Part shown: in pieces, positions 1-11,224 of the stretch
Layout of the letters: each line of letters starts with the position of its first letter
Numbering within the stretch: position 1 is the first letter of the stretch
Assembly: GCA_011032825.1 (NCBI GenBank)
Contig: JAADJZ010000004.1
Span: 2,046,001 to 2,110,000, forward strand
DNA: 64,000 nucleotides
Direction of reading: 5' to 3'
Source: Massariosphaeria phaeospora
Taxonomy: Eukaryota > Ascomycota > Dothideomycetes > Pleosporales
Position numbers and translations under genes: made by a program
The notes under the pieces: model-generated
Database searches by the model: none
Seen by the model: only the letters and a program-made list of their open reading frames with translations
Told to the model about the DNA's origin: nothing

Positions 1-150
1 GTGGCAAACCCAAAACGGACTAGGGCGCCCCACGTTCCCAAATTGCCTCAACTCTCGGCTAGCTCTCTCACCTCGCCACTTTTTCATCCAAGACTCGTTC
101 CTTTACATATTCCACAATTGCCTTTCGACAGTTGCAACCTCCTCCTGCTC

Positions 151-201
151 CCGCGCAGCGTCTGCAACCTCGCGTGCCACAGGATTGCAGACGCTGCGCG
201 G
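151..201. repeat. Perfect 17-bp inverted repeat (hairpin)
   Basis: CCGCGCAGCGTCTGCAA at 151-167 is the exact reverse complement of 185-201, with a 17-nt loop. It lies just 5' of the SmD3 exon, where the normal N-terminal coding sequence of that gene should be, so it probably marks a rearrangement joint. No function can be assigned. Confidence 0.8.
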
Positions 202-216
202 GCTGACCCAAACTAA

Positions 217-375
217 GGACACGTCGTCACCCTCGAGATAACTTCCGGCGAGGTCTATAGGGGCAAGCTTGTTGAGGGTAGGTTCTTGAATGGCTCCGCT
301 GTAGATGCGATTGCTGACTGCTTTATAGCCGAGGACAACATGAACGTCCAGCTCAAACACATCACCGTCACGTCG
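217..375 (+). pseudogene. SmD3 core snRNP protein fragment with intron
   Basis: Two exons read like the Sm fold of SmD3, a core protein of the spliceosomal U snRNPs. Exon 1 (217-277) encodes [20 protein letters not shown] and exon 2 (329-375) encodes [16 protein letters not shown]. They join in frame across a 51-bp intron (278-328) with a GTAGGT donor, a GCTGAC branch site and a TAG acceptor. The SmD3 N-terminus is missing and replaced by unrelated sequence containing a hairpin; the C-terminal half of the Sm fold and the RG-rich tail are not found in continuation. The retained intron shows this came from genomic DNA, not from a processed transcript. The family match is strong; the fragment is not functional. 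Confidence 0.85.
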
Positions 376-1610
376 TTAACCCGCCTCTGGGGATCGCTGC
401 AACGGGTAGGTAGCACAGTGAGCCTTTGATTTGTCCACCGCTAACAGCAACAAGGTTCAACAGGACACGTCGCGCCACCCCGGGCGATGGAGGCCCAGGT
501 CCGGGTTTCGGAAATTTCCCACCACCAGGAAGGCCACTTCCCACCACCAGGTGCTTTTGGAGGTCCTCCGGGAGGCTTTGTACCCCCGCTTTTCGGAGCA
601 GGCCGCGGCGGACCACCTGGACTCGGAAGATGATCTATCGGATTTTGGCAGTGGACAGAATTCCCGGAGGGCGATGTCACGCGCGTCAACTAAGCGAATA
701 CCAACGCGGAAAGGTAGTGGTATCCAAGCAGATGTCGACGTGCAAAGTCACTCAGGTGCTCCAGCAGGTCTCCTCGGTCGCAGGCCCACGTCTTCCTATC
801 GCGTTTCTGCATGAAGATGGAGCTCAGCAGCTCGTACAAGTCCTGGCAGCGAAGAGACCCCTGACGGATAACACGGAGACCAGCCATAGTGCGGAGAGCC
901 GCATGGAGAGCATCGCGCTCAAGACAGCCACAGAAAAGCAAGCTGAGGTGGATCAACTCCTCCCCTCCTCGCAGATTTACTATCTCCGGCCAACGCATAT
1001 CTTCAGCCAACACACTGGGTGAGGTTCGCGTGTGCGAAACCCACAATACGGTATTTGATGTCTGCAAAAGGTGTCACACGCGGACCTCACCGTCTCCAAA
1101 GGATGCCGCGTCGCTCACTATTCAGTTGAGCGGGGCTTCGACCGCAAAACAAACCGTCGACAAGACACGTAAATGTTTACATTCCATCCTCCAACCCGGC
1201 GCAAACGACCTATTCCAGAGGACTGGACCTCGGGCGAAGTCGTATCCACGTTCGACGTTACTCACTCAACCGAGCCTCTGTATCTCTCTGGACGGTGTCT
1301 ACTCTATACCAAAGCAGAACGTACTGCACGTCATGAAATGCGGCTCGACTGTCACGACTACCACTTGGTTGGGATTACGCACACCTCCTACCCCTAGGCG
1401 ACGTAACACACCATGCCAGGCACTCCTGCCTCATCCGACACAGGCACTAGCGCTGTCAAAACCACTCTCAGCGTTCTCGACCCAGAGCATAGCTCTGCTA
1501 AAACGCTCAAACTTGAAAATACCGAAAAACGCGACACGCTGATATCGTATCGAAACGGTCCACTCGCATGTACTGGCACACCGGCTTGTATCAAACGCTC
1601 TCTTGTCGGC
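376..1610 (+). other. GC-balanced stretch, no identifiable intact gene
   Basis: Open frames here are short and disrupted. Around 540-620 one frame gives a Gly/Pro-rich segment (GAFGGPPGGFVPP and GAGRGGPPG) of the kind found in RNA-binding or snRNP protein tails, but it breaks at a stop and has no attached domain. Minus-strand 690-1067 is open for 125 codons with no motif I recognise. 410-463 looks like a possible intron (GTAGGT donor, CTAAC branch, CAG acceptor). I read the stretch as degraded coding DNA. Confidence 0.4.
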
Positions 1611-3163
1611 GCGTTCGACGTCCCCAAGCATGTTTTAATGGCAATGTCTAAGTATGCACTGCAGTACAGCACATCATCACACCTCGCCTCGCAAGGGGAG
1701 ACCCGTCGTATTCGACGTCCCCAAGCATGCTTTAATGGCAGTTTTGGAGCTTTATGCAAACCCGTCGCGTTCGAAGTCCCCAAGCATGCTTTGATGGCAA
1801 TGCTTAAGTATGCAATGCAGTACTTCGCCTGTCACCGCTCCCTCCCCACATCCACCATTCCCCCTCCCGTCCTCGCCTCAACCGACACAGACATTAGCGC
1901 TATCAAAACCACTCTCAGCGTCCTGGACCCTGAGCAGCTATACATACCAATACCTCGCCTAGCGAGGGGAGACCGTTGCGTTCGACGTCCCCAAGCATGC
2001 TTTAATGGCAATGCCTAAGTATGCACTGCAGTACTTCATCTGCGAACATACTGGAAGGTTCACTCCAACTTCACACTGTGATATACCAGAGTCCACGCAC
2101 TCGCCAGTCCTCTCCGACACCGCAACACCTCGGGGGACGTCGCGTTCGACGTCCCCAAGCATGCTTTAACGGCAATGTCTAAGTATGCACAGCAGTACAT
2201 CACGATCCAGAGGATATACCCGTCGCGTTCAACGTCCCCAAGCATGCTTTGACGGCAATGTCTAAGCGTGCACTGCAGTACTTCGCCGAAGAAGGTATGA
2301 CCTCGATATCCATTTCAGAGGGGTCTCTTACTAACCTAATACAGACGGTGAGAGAAAAGGTCTTGATGGCAATGTCTAAGTATGCACTGCAGCACTTCGC
2401 CGAAAAGGTAGCAGCTGCATGTCCGTTTCAGAGGAGTCTATTACTAACATCCTACAGACGGTGGTTGAATTGGTGCGCCCCAACCTTACGATTGATGGTA
2501 ATATCTAAGTATGCACTGCAGTACTTCGCCGAAGAAGGTACGAGCTAGATATCCGTTTCAGAGGAGTGAGTCTCTTACTGACTCACTACAGATCTTGGGG
2601 TACTTACAACCTCGCGAACCTATATCAAGCTCTTCTGGCAAACGTTCCCAAGCATGCTTTGATGGCAATTTCTAAGTATACACTGCAGTACTTGACCGAA
2701 AGAGGTATGAGCTAGGTCTCGTTTCATAGGAGTCTATTATTAACATGATTCAGAGATCAAACATTTCCATGCCTGGATGGCAATGTCTAAGTATGCACTA
2801 CAGGGCCTGGTACTTTGCCGAGAACAAAGTCGCCTGCGAAAGATTCGATGATGAGGTATGAATCGGCCAGATGAAATCTTTTGAAATGACTCCCTGCTAA
2901 TATGAAATCTAGAGCACGGGGTGCTGAAGCCCAAATGGGCTACAGAGAACATTGACGCAATTCCGCCTGACCACCTTGGTCATCGGTGCTCATACTCATT
3001 CACCCGCGAAATCGATGTGGATCCAATTGTGGACAGCCCAAAGCGCTCACTTCCCAAGTGGGGTGCTTTGATGACGATGTCTAAGTATGCACTGCAGTAC
3101 TACGCCGGTAAAGGTACGCGTGGTCCGTTGCTATAAAGATGTACCGTACTAATATAATTTAGA
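1611..3163 (+). repeat. Degenerate array of about 11 exon-like units, six followed by introns
   Basis: A core of about 55 bp, GCATGCTTTGATGGCAATG followed by TCTAAGTATGCACTGCAG, recurs near 1611, 1711, 1768, 1978, 2143, 2226, 2358, 2490, 2641, 2766 and 3049, with spacings of 60-280 bp. In frame it encodes VPKHALMAMSKYALQYFAEE with variations. The last six copies are each followed at once by an intron-like segment (GGTATGA or GGTACGA start, a shared TTTCAGAGG tract, CTAAC/CTGAC branch, CAG or TAG end): about 2294-2344, 2406-2458, 2537-2591, 2703-2753, 2854-2912 and 3112-3162. This looks like repeated duplication of an exon with its 3' intron. A weak resemblance to the start of a BTB/POZ fold (aliphatic-HK-ALL-SxY) is only a guess. 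Frames are not kept across units. Confidence 0.75.
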
Positions 3164-3341
3164 AGTTGACACCATCGACAATGGTCTTCTATCCCGGTCA
3201 GGGGTTGCGGTGTCGAGGGCTCACAGCCCAAGCTCTACGACTATTATCCTATATGCGGTGGCTCATTGGGGCTCACCGGTTCCGTACTCATCGCCCAAAT
3301 CCACGTCAGAGGACCCCACCCCGCGCAAGCAGGTTGTAAGT

Positions 3342-3517
3342 GGCCTCCCCGGCTTCACGAACGAGCGGGGAGGCCCTGTCACTTCACCCTACAAGTCCCT
3401 CACCACGTCGCCCAACGAAACGATTGCCGCCTACATTTCCTTCGATGGGGCCTCCCCGGCTTCACGAACGAGCGGGGAGGCCCTATTACAGCACCCTACA
3501 AGGCACTCACTACGTCG
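3342..3517. repeat. Two 107-bp-spaced direct repeats, each with a GC hairpin
   Basis: A segment of about 69 bp beginning GGCCTCCCCGGCTTCACGAA occurs at 3342-3410 and again at 3449-3517 with few differences. Each copy opens with a perfect 10-bp stem, GGCCTCCCCG and CGGGGAGGCC, around a 14-nt loop (3342-3375 and 3449-3482). The segment is open in one frame, so it may be a duplicated piece of coding sequence. Confidence 0.75.
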
Positions 3518-3666
3518 CCGCTGGATGGAAAGAAGGCTGGAAAGGACCATGGCAGCGGACGCGACCCCACAGCCGATTCATCCAAATCGATGGCTACCCA
3601 TCCTCCCAATGCCGATGCCTTCGCCAAAACCTTCGACCCTTCCCCGACTCTAACTACGCATACGTC

Positions 3667-3713
3667 TTCCGGTGGCGGTATTGCTACGTCTCCCGCCAAT
3701 ACCGCCACCGGAA
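3667..3713. repeat. Perfect 17-bp inverted repeat (hairpin)
   Basis: TTCCGGTGGCGGTATTG (3667-3683) pairs exactly with 3697-3713 across a 13-nt loop. It sits 50 bp upstream of the small ORF at 3763. There is no U-tract or fungal terminator logic to assign, so it is reported as structure only. Confidence 0.75.
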
Positions 3714-3762
3714 AGCGTGGGACACTAGGCTTCATCGTCTGCTGAGGGCCTAGCTGTCAGAC

Positions 3763-3927
3763 ATGGATAAGACGGATTCTGCGCGGCCTCAGAATGGCGG
3801 GGAAGTCGTCATCTGCGCCAACTGCAAGGAGCGTGAGCACAAACGCAATGATCGTAAAAAGAAGCGGACAGATGATGAGGAGGAATGGGACGGTTATGGC
3901 GATCATCGCATAGAGAACACGAGATGA
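3763..3927 (+). pseudogene. Small ORF, C-terminal-like basic CxxC fragment
   Basis: A 54-codon frame contains CANCKEREHKRNDRKKKR followed by an acidic run (DDEEEWDG). A CxxC followed by RExKRxxRKK is, from memory, seen near the C-terminus of fungal Mga2/Spt23-type IPT-ankyrin regulators, but I cannot confirm this. The upstream 3550-3745 frame is open and Ser/Thr/Pro-rich and could be the preceding exon of the same degraded gene. It is probably a truncated remnant; if expressed it would be a short basic nuclear peptide. Confidence 0.3.
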
Positions 3928-6900
3928 TGTTGAAGCTTCTGGGAGAACTCCATCTTCTCAATACTAATGCAGGAGAGACGCGGGAGATACTGAATGATAG
4001 CAGGATCTATCAGAACCTCCACGAGTTGAATTGGAAATTTACATGTTTAGATAGTTAATTGCATGTTTCTGTTTTAATACTTTCCTGCTATGCCTTTACT
4101 ATATATCATTACGTTGTGGCCTTTGACCTACAGCTATTTCTTTGTAACTGAGGTTGTATAACCCGGGGTCCCTAACAGGCTAGTAGAGGAAGGAATAAGG
4201 GAAGTTTGAAGTACCGTATTTACTAGGTAAATCATTTCGTACTCAAGCACATAAGGCCTTGCAGACTAAGATAGAGGGGCTACATCGAACGTAGGATGTT
4301 GAATATAGAGACCTAAGCTACCCCAAGAAGATCCGCTGTTCACCCAAAGTCTTTTATCTCACCCGCAAGGTGCAGCGTATAAGCAAGGACATTAAGATTT
4401 TGAAGATTTAGAAAGCCGTTTTCTTACCATCGTATCATAAAGCCTCTTAGTATACCTTCCGCAGACTGCAATGCAGCACGAGCTTCGCTAAGGGAAATTG
4501 TAGAATAATGATTACTGTAACAGAACATGCTTTTCTGGGACTTCGGTGGCTATTCTGAAGTTACTATTTTAAGTGGAACCTCGGTGAATCTCCCTCGGCT
4601 TATATGAAATATCAACGAAGATTGATGGCTACTAGTAGTTCATCTATTCGACAGCCTTCCCATAACCTAGACCACCAAGAGTGACAGGGCTCTGATTTTC
4701 CTTCTAGCTACTCGTTACGAATACCGCCGCCTGGATAAGGCGGCTCCGGGTACGGAAGCCCATGGCGGCGTCGGAGGAGTTGACTTGAGCAGTCAGCAGT
4801 GAGCTGGCCGCCTACATTAAAGATATCAGTGTTCGAGTAGGGCTAGCTCATGAGCGAGCGCTATAGTGGGTACATCATGCTTTGACATGTGTCTTGTGTC
4901 TTCAAGTTGCTTCTTGTCGCTTAGAGTCACATCTTACTATCCAGCAGCTTTGAGATTTGTTCCAAAAAGACCGGAATAACAGGAACTACAGTCAATCAAG
5001 TATCTATCTTCCTAGGCGTTCGTGCGTTCCCTCGTTTATTCAATCTCAATTGGCTCCGAAAAATCCTTCTCAATATCAACTACCCTTCCATGAAGCTCGT
5101 CCTCCGCGTTCGCAAGTTCCCTCATACCCTTCATCAGGTCGGAAGCATGGACAGTGGCATCCGCTCCCTTGTGATCCCTGTGAAGCCACTCACTCTATTC
5201 CCTTGTCTCATCGGTTCCACCTCCTCGCGGGCTGCTGCTGATGCACTCTCAGCGTGGGTTTTTCGGTCGCTCTGGGCGCGGGGACTCTCTGGTGACTTCC
5301 GTTTGATCGGTGCCCGATGAAGCCACTCCCGGCTTCTCCACGTCTCGTGAGTGCTCCAGCTGCAGTGCTCAGGTATCCTGCAAACACCGCAAAAGCGTCG
5401 TTCTACTTGGCGCCCGAGTTGTTGCTCGACTCCCGGCGGCATAGCGACGTGCGGCATCGCGGGACCAGTTTCGGGTGTAAACCGGCTGTATATTTGGTAT
5501 CGCGCGAAGGCTGCTGGAGTGCGGTTTGATGGGTCGTTCGAGTTATCGTTGCTATCCAGTGGCAGAACGAGGTGTACTCTTTGCAGGCCAACTCCGAGGT
5601 ATGGGTCGGTTGTACGTTGTGATGTTTCGCGAGTGCTGGGTGCTCAAGTGTCATTTGGCAAGCATCTCGGGACCCTGGCTGATCTTTGGTGGCATATCGA
5701 CGGCGTAGTCTCCCAAGGGCGGTTTGATCGTAGCGGTTTGATCGGGGCGGTCCTGCTAGCCTGGTAACTTCGGCGGCTCGATGGGCTGGAAGGGCTCGAC
5801 GGGTGGATTTCGTGGCATTCGTTCGGGAAGGTGTGCAGCTCAGTGAGCGCATCGTTGAGGGAGGCCGTATTTGAGCCGGGGACCTGAAACTATAGAGAAC
5901 CTTTTGATCTTGTCGCACGTTTGCTGTGTAGGCAGGTGAGCGTGCTTTCGAGCGCGTACGGGTGAGACCTGACCTATGGGAGTGTATGGATTCTCGAAAG
6001 CTTCAGCGACACCAAACCAATTCCACCAGGTGGTCATTTACGATGGAACTTGACGGAGGTCGCGATATTTCGTGATAACGAGGGCTGAGCGTCCCGGACG
6101 ATTTTGGGTTCTCTGGCGGCTCCGCTGCGACCGGGCGTGTGAAAATGGGGATCGGAGAAGCGCATGAGATCTTGCACAGAAACAGCACTGCTACGAGCAA
6201 GCCATGGGCGTAGAGGGTCCGTTCCGTAGTCCCGTCACTCCAAGCACAAGCGTTAGCCCAGTGAGACACTTCGGAGACGCCGCCCAAGGGAGGTGGCCAT
6301 GTCTCGATCTGCCGCCGCCCTCGGCTGTGGCCGGGCTACCCTGCTGCTCTGCTCGGTGCGGTCATGTATGTTGTTATCCAATTTCTCATTCACACGCTAT
6401 CTACACTTGAATCAGGGCGGCCAGCGGTCTTCCTGTCGCTGTGAGACTCCGGAGCTGCCTAATTCCGCAGTCGGCATGGTGGGGGCTCTGACTGGACGAG
6501 TGCGGACCAAACGTGGGGGTGCAGACAGCTTCTTGAAGGCGCCAGAAAACCGGGGCAGCCGACAGGCACGACACAGCCGTGTAAGTGACGCTACCGTCAG
6601 AAGCATAAATCGGCGATACTGAGGATATTCAGGAGACACTGCTCGAGAATCGCCACCATAGCGCGCACCTAGACGCCGCCGTTTTAGCTCCAGCCAGCAT
6701 GCCCTCCCAGATGACCTCCACCCCCGCAACCGCTCAGGCCGCTCCCATAAACAGCTATCCTCTTTTTACCTATGTCGTCTTCGCCTGAATCATGCCTGGC
6801 CGTTAGTTTCCCGACGCGAAACGGTATTCTGAGCCGCGCGCTTCTCGTGCTGGAGCTCGTTCCCCTTGAACACATCGAGGCGCACTATCTCCTCCTCAAG

Positions 6901-7112
6901 AACGACGCGACGCTTCTCGAATTTTGGCTGGTCTTCCGCGAGGGTGATCTGGAGCTTGCGGCCGTCGGAGCCTTGGCCGTCCATCTTCATGCAAAAGCGC
7001 CGGGCAGCGGCCTAGCCAGTGAAGTGAAGAACACCAACTCAATCCCTCTACTCGCCGCTCTGCTCACGGGTCCCCAATAGTGCTCACATACAGACCAGTG
7101 GCCGCATTTACA
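3928..7112. other. No confident gene; degraded mixed sequence
   Basis: 3930-4700 is moderately AT-rich with no long frame and no recognisable domain. 4700-6660 is GC-balanced with several overlapping frames under 175 codons on both strands, none matching a family I know. 6684-7217 on the minus strand has short frames, including a charged, probably coiled-coil stretch around 6800-6960 (KFEKRRVVLEEEIVRL), which I cannot name. No promoter or RNA gene was recognised. Confidence 0.4.
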
Positions 7113-7390
7113 AGGTCGCTCGACGAGAGCCGCCAAACACCGCAACTGTTTCCTCAGACCCGAATCCTCGCCAGTCCCCGAAAGGCTCTGCTTCGCAGCT
7201 CTCCTCGCTATTTCCATGGAAACTATACAACAAGAAACACACTAGAGCTATTAGGTTGCATTCGCAAACCGCTCAACGAGAAATTCTAAATACCGTGACT
7301 GTCTCCTGAGGCTCAGATCCTCGCCAGTTCGAGATCTTCTAGCTACTCCCAGCGACATTATACAATGAGGGACACGTTGGATTTGGTAGG
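7113..7390. repeat. Diverged tandem duplication, period about 155 bp
   Basis: The segment around 7113-7240 (CGCTCGACGAGAG, then CCGCAACTGTTTCCTC and ATCCTCGCCAGT) is repeated at about 7268-7390 (CGCTCAACGAGAA, CCGTGACTGTCTCCTG, ATCCTCGCCAGT). The copies have diverged by scattered substitutions and indels. It lies directly left of a hAT insertion. Confidence 0.55.
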
Positions 7391-7669
7391 CAACAATTAC
7401 AAAGCTCATCATTGAGGAGCTGCTGATTATTCCCTCGCCACAGTTGCTATCAATCAAATCAATCAGGCCGAGGGCCTCGGCCTGATTTGACTGGTGTTTT
7501 CAAGGAGGGTGAATTGATTTGATTGACTGATTGCTCAGCAGCTCTCGGCCTGATTGAGATCAGATTGATAGACTGCAAACAGATTGATAGACTGCAGTCC
7601 AAATAGCGGAAATTGCCGGCAGATGGGAGGGAGGTTAGATTTGTATAAGATTAACTAGGCGCTATCACC

Positions 7670-8074
7670 CTAGTCCCATATACTGTACAATTGATCAATT
7701 GCTTCTTTAGTAAGCGGAGTCGTAGTCCTATCCTTGAAGCCAGCTCTGAGCCAGCATCGTACACAGTGAATTGCCGCGAGTAATTGAGGCGACAGAGCTC
7801 TACGCTTTGGCTCTAGGAGATCGCTAACCTCGCTAAACATACGCTCACATTCACAGCTAGATGCCAGAATTGATAGTACGTCAATAGCCAGCCTGCTGAG
7901 GTTGAGATAGAGCTGCTCCATGCCTATCCAATAGGCAATCGGGTCAATTAAATGGGGGTGATCTAATAGGAGATAAGGCTCTTGTCTCCAAAGCTCAAAC
8001 TCGTTACTGCTATTAGCAACTGCTCTGCCTTGTACTGGATTTGTGAGGAGATTAATGCTTGCTTGTATATCCAA
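7670..8074 (-). pseudogene. hAT transposase, C-terminal dimerisation domain
   Basis: An open frame of 134 residues matches the hAT C-terminal dimerisation region: IAYWIGMEQLYLNLSRLAID, then VLSILASSCECERMFSEVSD, which carries the SxxCERxFS signature, and LLEPKRRALSPQL. The catalytic RNase-H-like domain that should precede it is lost through the internal deletion, so the protein cannot transpose anything alone. The best-preserved stretch sits near the element's right-type end, as in the full-length copy at 24373-27411. Confidence 0.85.
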
Positions 8075-8578
8075 TACCTTAACTTTCTTGCGCAGGCGTT
8101 CTAAATCTAGAGTCTCTTTCAGCTTGTACTCACTCCATAGCGCCTAAAAAGCGGCATCTGATGAGGCAATCCACCCAGGTTGATCTGCCTATGAGTTTTG
8201 ACAGTAGAACTTCGTGTTTAGGTGCAGTATCGTAGCGGCGTAGTACGCTAGCAAGTTATTAAGTTTCTTTTAGTACTTTTGAAGCTTTTACTATGCTGCG
8301 TATATGTTGATAGCTAGATAGTCCTCTGGCGAGTTCTCCTCGTTGTAATTGACGCTTTCGTATTGCTGCGCAATCTGGGCAGCAGATGAAGTTGATGTGC
8401 TAACGTCGTACAACCCAGCGCCGCCTCTATCTATTGTTTTATCCTTATGACAGTACGCGCACACGAAAAATATCTGATCAGAGACCTAGCGGAGGCATAC
8501 GCGATAGCCATGGCTATAAATCCACGACTTCCGGTGTTTCTGTGTACGCAGCGGCGCCATATAGTCGGGTAACCGCTC

Positions 8579-8785
8579 CTAGTCAATCTCATCAAAGTTA
8601 TCTTCAAATCGCGCGTTGAGAGCTTTGTCGGGGGCAGGCAATTCACCCTCTGTAGCAGATGGGGCGACTGAGGTTGCAGCAGGTGCAGGCGATGGATCAC
8701 AGCGCTCACGCATCTCTACTTCGAAAGTTTGAGTACTCTGTGTATCGGCGGCGGCAGCTGCGGCGGCAGCGCGCCCACGGCGGCG
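8579..8785 (-). pseudogene. hAT-A transposase N-terminal fragment, alanine/arginine-rich
   Basis: Read from the methionine in MPPRRRGRAAAAAAAADTQ (near 8785), this frame has an Arg-rich cluster, eight alanines and then a Ser/Pro/acidic linker before a stop. The same N-terminus occurs in the other hAT-A copies (27012 downward on minus; 62058 upward on plus), so it is a family feature. An intron or frameshift probably follows, since the zinc-finger-like region continues in another frame downstream in the longer copies. Confidence 0.7.
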
Positions 8786-9192
8786 AGGGGGCATCGTAAA
8801 TACAGCTAATAGAGGCAATTGACAGTGATGGGCGAAATTTTGCGGGTGCCGAGTACTCAGGGGCGTGCGCTACACTAGTTGACTCATACGTCTGCCGATC
8901 GGGGGCCAAAATAAACACCAGAAATCCTATCACGAACTCGCTATACGCCAATCTCTACGGCCTCAAAAACGGCCCTATCTGTACGAGTACAATCTGGGCC
9001 CTTTGGCCACCTCAGATCTCTAATGGAGAAAACAATCAATCCGTTTCCAACTTTCCAATCAGGCCGGCCATCACTGATTGATTTGACTGCAAAAAATCAA
9101 GAGAGTGAATTGAATTGATTGACTGGTTACATAATCAATCAATCAATCAGTCGACTGCAACAGGACTGATTGATAGCATCTGTGTCCCTCGG

Positions 9193-10069
9193 AGCCTCCT
9201 CCGTTTGGTGGAAGGTGCCAATTACCAATCCTGCCGGCTGCACCGATCGCGGGTCTCCATCCAGGCTTGAAGGGATTGAAGTGACGGAACCAATAGCCCT
9301 GTCGTGGAGAACATGCTAGATAATACGGTTGTCCTCGTAGGCTTGGAGATTCAAGAGGATCGCCACCTCATTCGATTGCGGACGTCCATCGATTACTGGC
9401 GGCAGCAGTCAGAAGCTACAGCGTCGGTAATATGCTGGATACTACAGTGCAAGAGAGAGGCCAGCTGCCTGGGCAGTGTGAAGAAAGCTATCTCTTAGCT
9501 ACTTCAATTGCGGATCTTCCTGGCGCCCTTTCATATGGGAGACCGTATTGGCAAGGCCCTGGCCATGGCTGACATGGCAAACAGCAAACAGGTTGGCGAG
9601 CAACAGACAAAGCGGCGGGCCCATTTCTACCGCTGGTCTTCGTGGATCCACAGTCAGAGATCGTCGCATGCAGACTGCGATTGCTCTGGCACCCAGGATC
9701 GGACCAGCAGGGCAACGAACAGCTTTGCCGGCATCAGTTAATGATCCTAGCCCGAGACGTTTCGCTCGCACTTCCTCGTGAATATACACGCAGCTATTAA
9801 CGACTGAAGTTACAAGCTTCACCACATCATATCACAGAAGCCGCAGTTCGGAAAGGGCTGCTTCGAGGTGTCTACAATTGTAGGGAGCTCGACGAGCACA
9901 CTGAGAATGACCTACTCGCATCACAATCCCAGGTTCATACGCAAGATGTAATGTTCAAGAGGAAAATTCATTGTAAGTGCACACCCTTTCGAATCCGCTA
10001 CCCGATGTCCAGACACGCCATGTACGCCCAGTCCCTCAGAGTATTCCACCTAATCTCCAGCCCTCGTCT
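9193..10069. other. No identifiable gene
   Basis: GC-balanced sequence begins exactly at the hAT target duplication. Frames are at most 108 codons. Plus-strand 9304-9498 and 9600-9780 look like degraded coding sequence (for example VFVDPQSEIVACRLRLLWHP in one frame) but match no family I recognise. Confidence 0.35.
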
Positions 10070-10514
10070 CTAACTCTGGGTCTTTGCGAGCGCCATTTTG
10101 CTCTTGCAGAAGGTGATGTAGTCGGGGAATTCTTCGCCTTTGTTCTCGGCCTCCTTCTTTGCCTTCAAATAGCTAAGCTTGTTAGTAACAAGGCGGGCAC
10201 TCGGACAGGTGAGATAACTTACAGTGAAGTGTTGAAGAGGACCCTCATCTGCTTGGTGATCTCGTCCCCGAGCTTGTTGATCTCAACCTTCTCTTGTCCA
10301 CCTTTTCCATTATAGGGTGGATCGTGTTGAAGTCATCGTAGCTTGTAGCGTTAAAGGCGAGGGCGGTACCCTGCTCGACGAGTTTGTTGTAGTGGTCAAT
10401 TCTGGTCTTCACCTGCTCCTGCAAGACTGGCACTCTCGCGCGGATGTCATCGTGGACCGCCTGCACGCCGATTGTTGGGGTGGGGACAGGGACGTTGGAG
10501 GATGATGAGGCCAT
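10070..10514 (-). pseudogene. Two-exon degraded gene, coiled-coil, unidentified
   Basis: The minus-strand start at 10514 opens MASSSSNVPVPTPTIGVQAV followed by a helical stretch (IRARVPVLQEQVKTRIDHYN). A frameshift near 10290 moves the continuation (INKLGDEITKQMRVLFNTS) to another frame. A 50-bp intron (10173-10222; GTAAGT donor, ACTAAC branch, TAG acceptor) separates it from a last exon, KAKKEAENKGEEFPDYITFC and onward, ending at the stop at 10070-10072. The two exons do not join in phase, so the gene is broken at least twice. It looks like a small charged coiled-coil protein; I cannot name it. Confidence 0.5.
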
Positions 10515-11017
10515 TGCTGTTGATGGCGAGAGTGTTGTAGTGGTTTGGTTTGTGGTATTGCGTTTGAAAGGGGAGCTTTAGCTGTAGGTGCGCGGGTTTT
10601 TTGGCCTGGAGAAGGAGAAATCTCACCAGAGACGTGTTTTACCTTCAGCGAGGGTGGCCGTTTGTGGTCACGTGCTTAGCGACCAAAATTACCTCAGTGG
10701 CCTTGGCAAACTCTGCTCCCAGGCCCCCGCGCCTCCAGCCTCTGACCCCCGACTTCACCTTTGGGTCTCCCAGCTTTTTATCTCCTCCACGGCTTCAACA
10801 ACTCTCCACACAACAACGTCGTGATCTAGTGTAAGTAGCACCTGCAGCCGCTGGCAGAGATCGGCGTCAGAAGCTGATTAGCTATCCAGGCACATGGAAG
10901 AAGTCGCCGGTACTTAGGATTGCGATGCACAAGGTCAGTGAGTTCCTCCGCCTCATAATTTCCAGTCCTTGCACTGGCTGCTATGAGCTACGCACGGAAC
11001 TTGCTAACGTCCTTCAG
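10515..11017. other. Upstream flank of THP3 fragment, includes intron-like segment
   Basis: No domain is recognised in 10515-10850. The segment 10934-11017 has a GTCAGT-type donor, a GCTAAC branch site and a CAG acceptor, and probably is the intron preceding the THP3-like exon. Another intron-like stretch (GTAAGT at about 10829 to TAG near 10880) lies before it. Confidence 0.4.
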
Positions 11018-11224
11018 CGACATACTGTTCGTCCTCAAGACGTGCTTGAGAGGACGCTGGCCCATCTGACGAAGAAGTGGAAGGCAGAAAAAAACTAAAA
11101 TTATATCTGCATGCAGTTCAAGTCTCTGCGCCAAGATCTCACAGTCCAACACATCAAGAATGCCTTCACCGTAAAAGTGTACGAGAGGTACGCCCGAATT
11201 GCACTGGGGAAAAGCGAATTGTAG
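11018..11224 (+). pseudogene. THP3/SAC3-GANP-family exon fragment
   Basis: One continuous frame (with a single TAA where the family has an aromatic residue) encodes VRPQDVLERTLAHLTKKWK and then [34 protein letters not shown]. This is the conserved region of the THP3/LENG8 branch of SAC3/GANP proteins, which partner Csn12 in transcription-coupled mRNA processing. The run of identity around [16 protein letters not shown] is diagnostic. The rest of the protein is absent downstream; the frame ends at 11224. An intron-type acceptor lies directly before 11018, so this is an exon from genomic DNA. Confidence 0.8.

Larger units (their letters stand above)
7439..9184 (-). mobile_element. hAT-A internally deleted (non-autonomous) element, 1.75 kb
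   Basis: The ends are CACAGTTGCTATCAATCA at the left and, reading inward from 9184, CACAGATGCTATCAATCA. They are flanked by an 8-bp target duplication, TCCCTCGC (7431-7438) and TCCCTCGG (9185-9192), with one mismatch. Eight-base target sites and CAcaG-type ends are hAT hallmarks. Subterminal tracts carry many GATT/AATC repeats. Transposase pieces run on the minus strand: an alanine-rich N-terminus (8579-8785) and the C-terminal dimerisation domain (7670-8074). The middle is missing; the joint near 8365-8385 (GCGCAATCTGGGCAGCAG) is the same as in the 61659-63422 copy. The element is barely hypermutated. Confidence 0.9.

Noticed and set aside
103..360. Minus-strand 85-codon ORF
   Set aside because: It lies opposite the SmD3 exons and has no recognisable content.
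1611..3163. CRISPR-like array
   Set aside because: Repeats are degenerate and unevenly spaced, contain eukaryotic splice signals, and the DNA is fungal.
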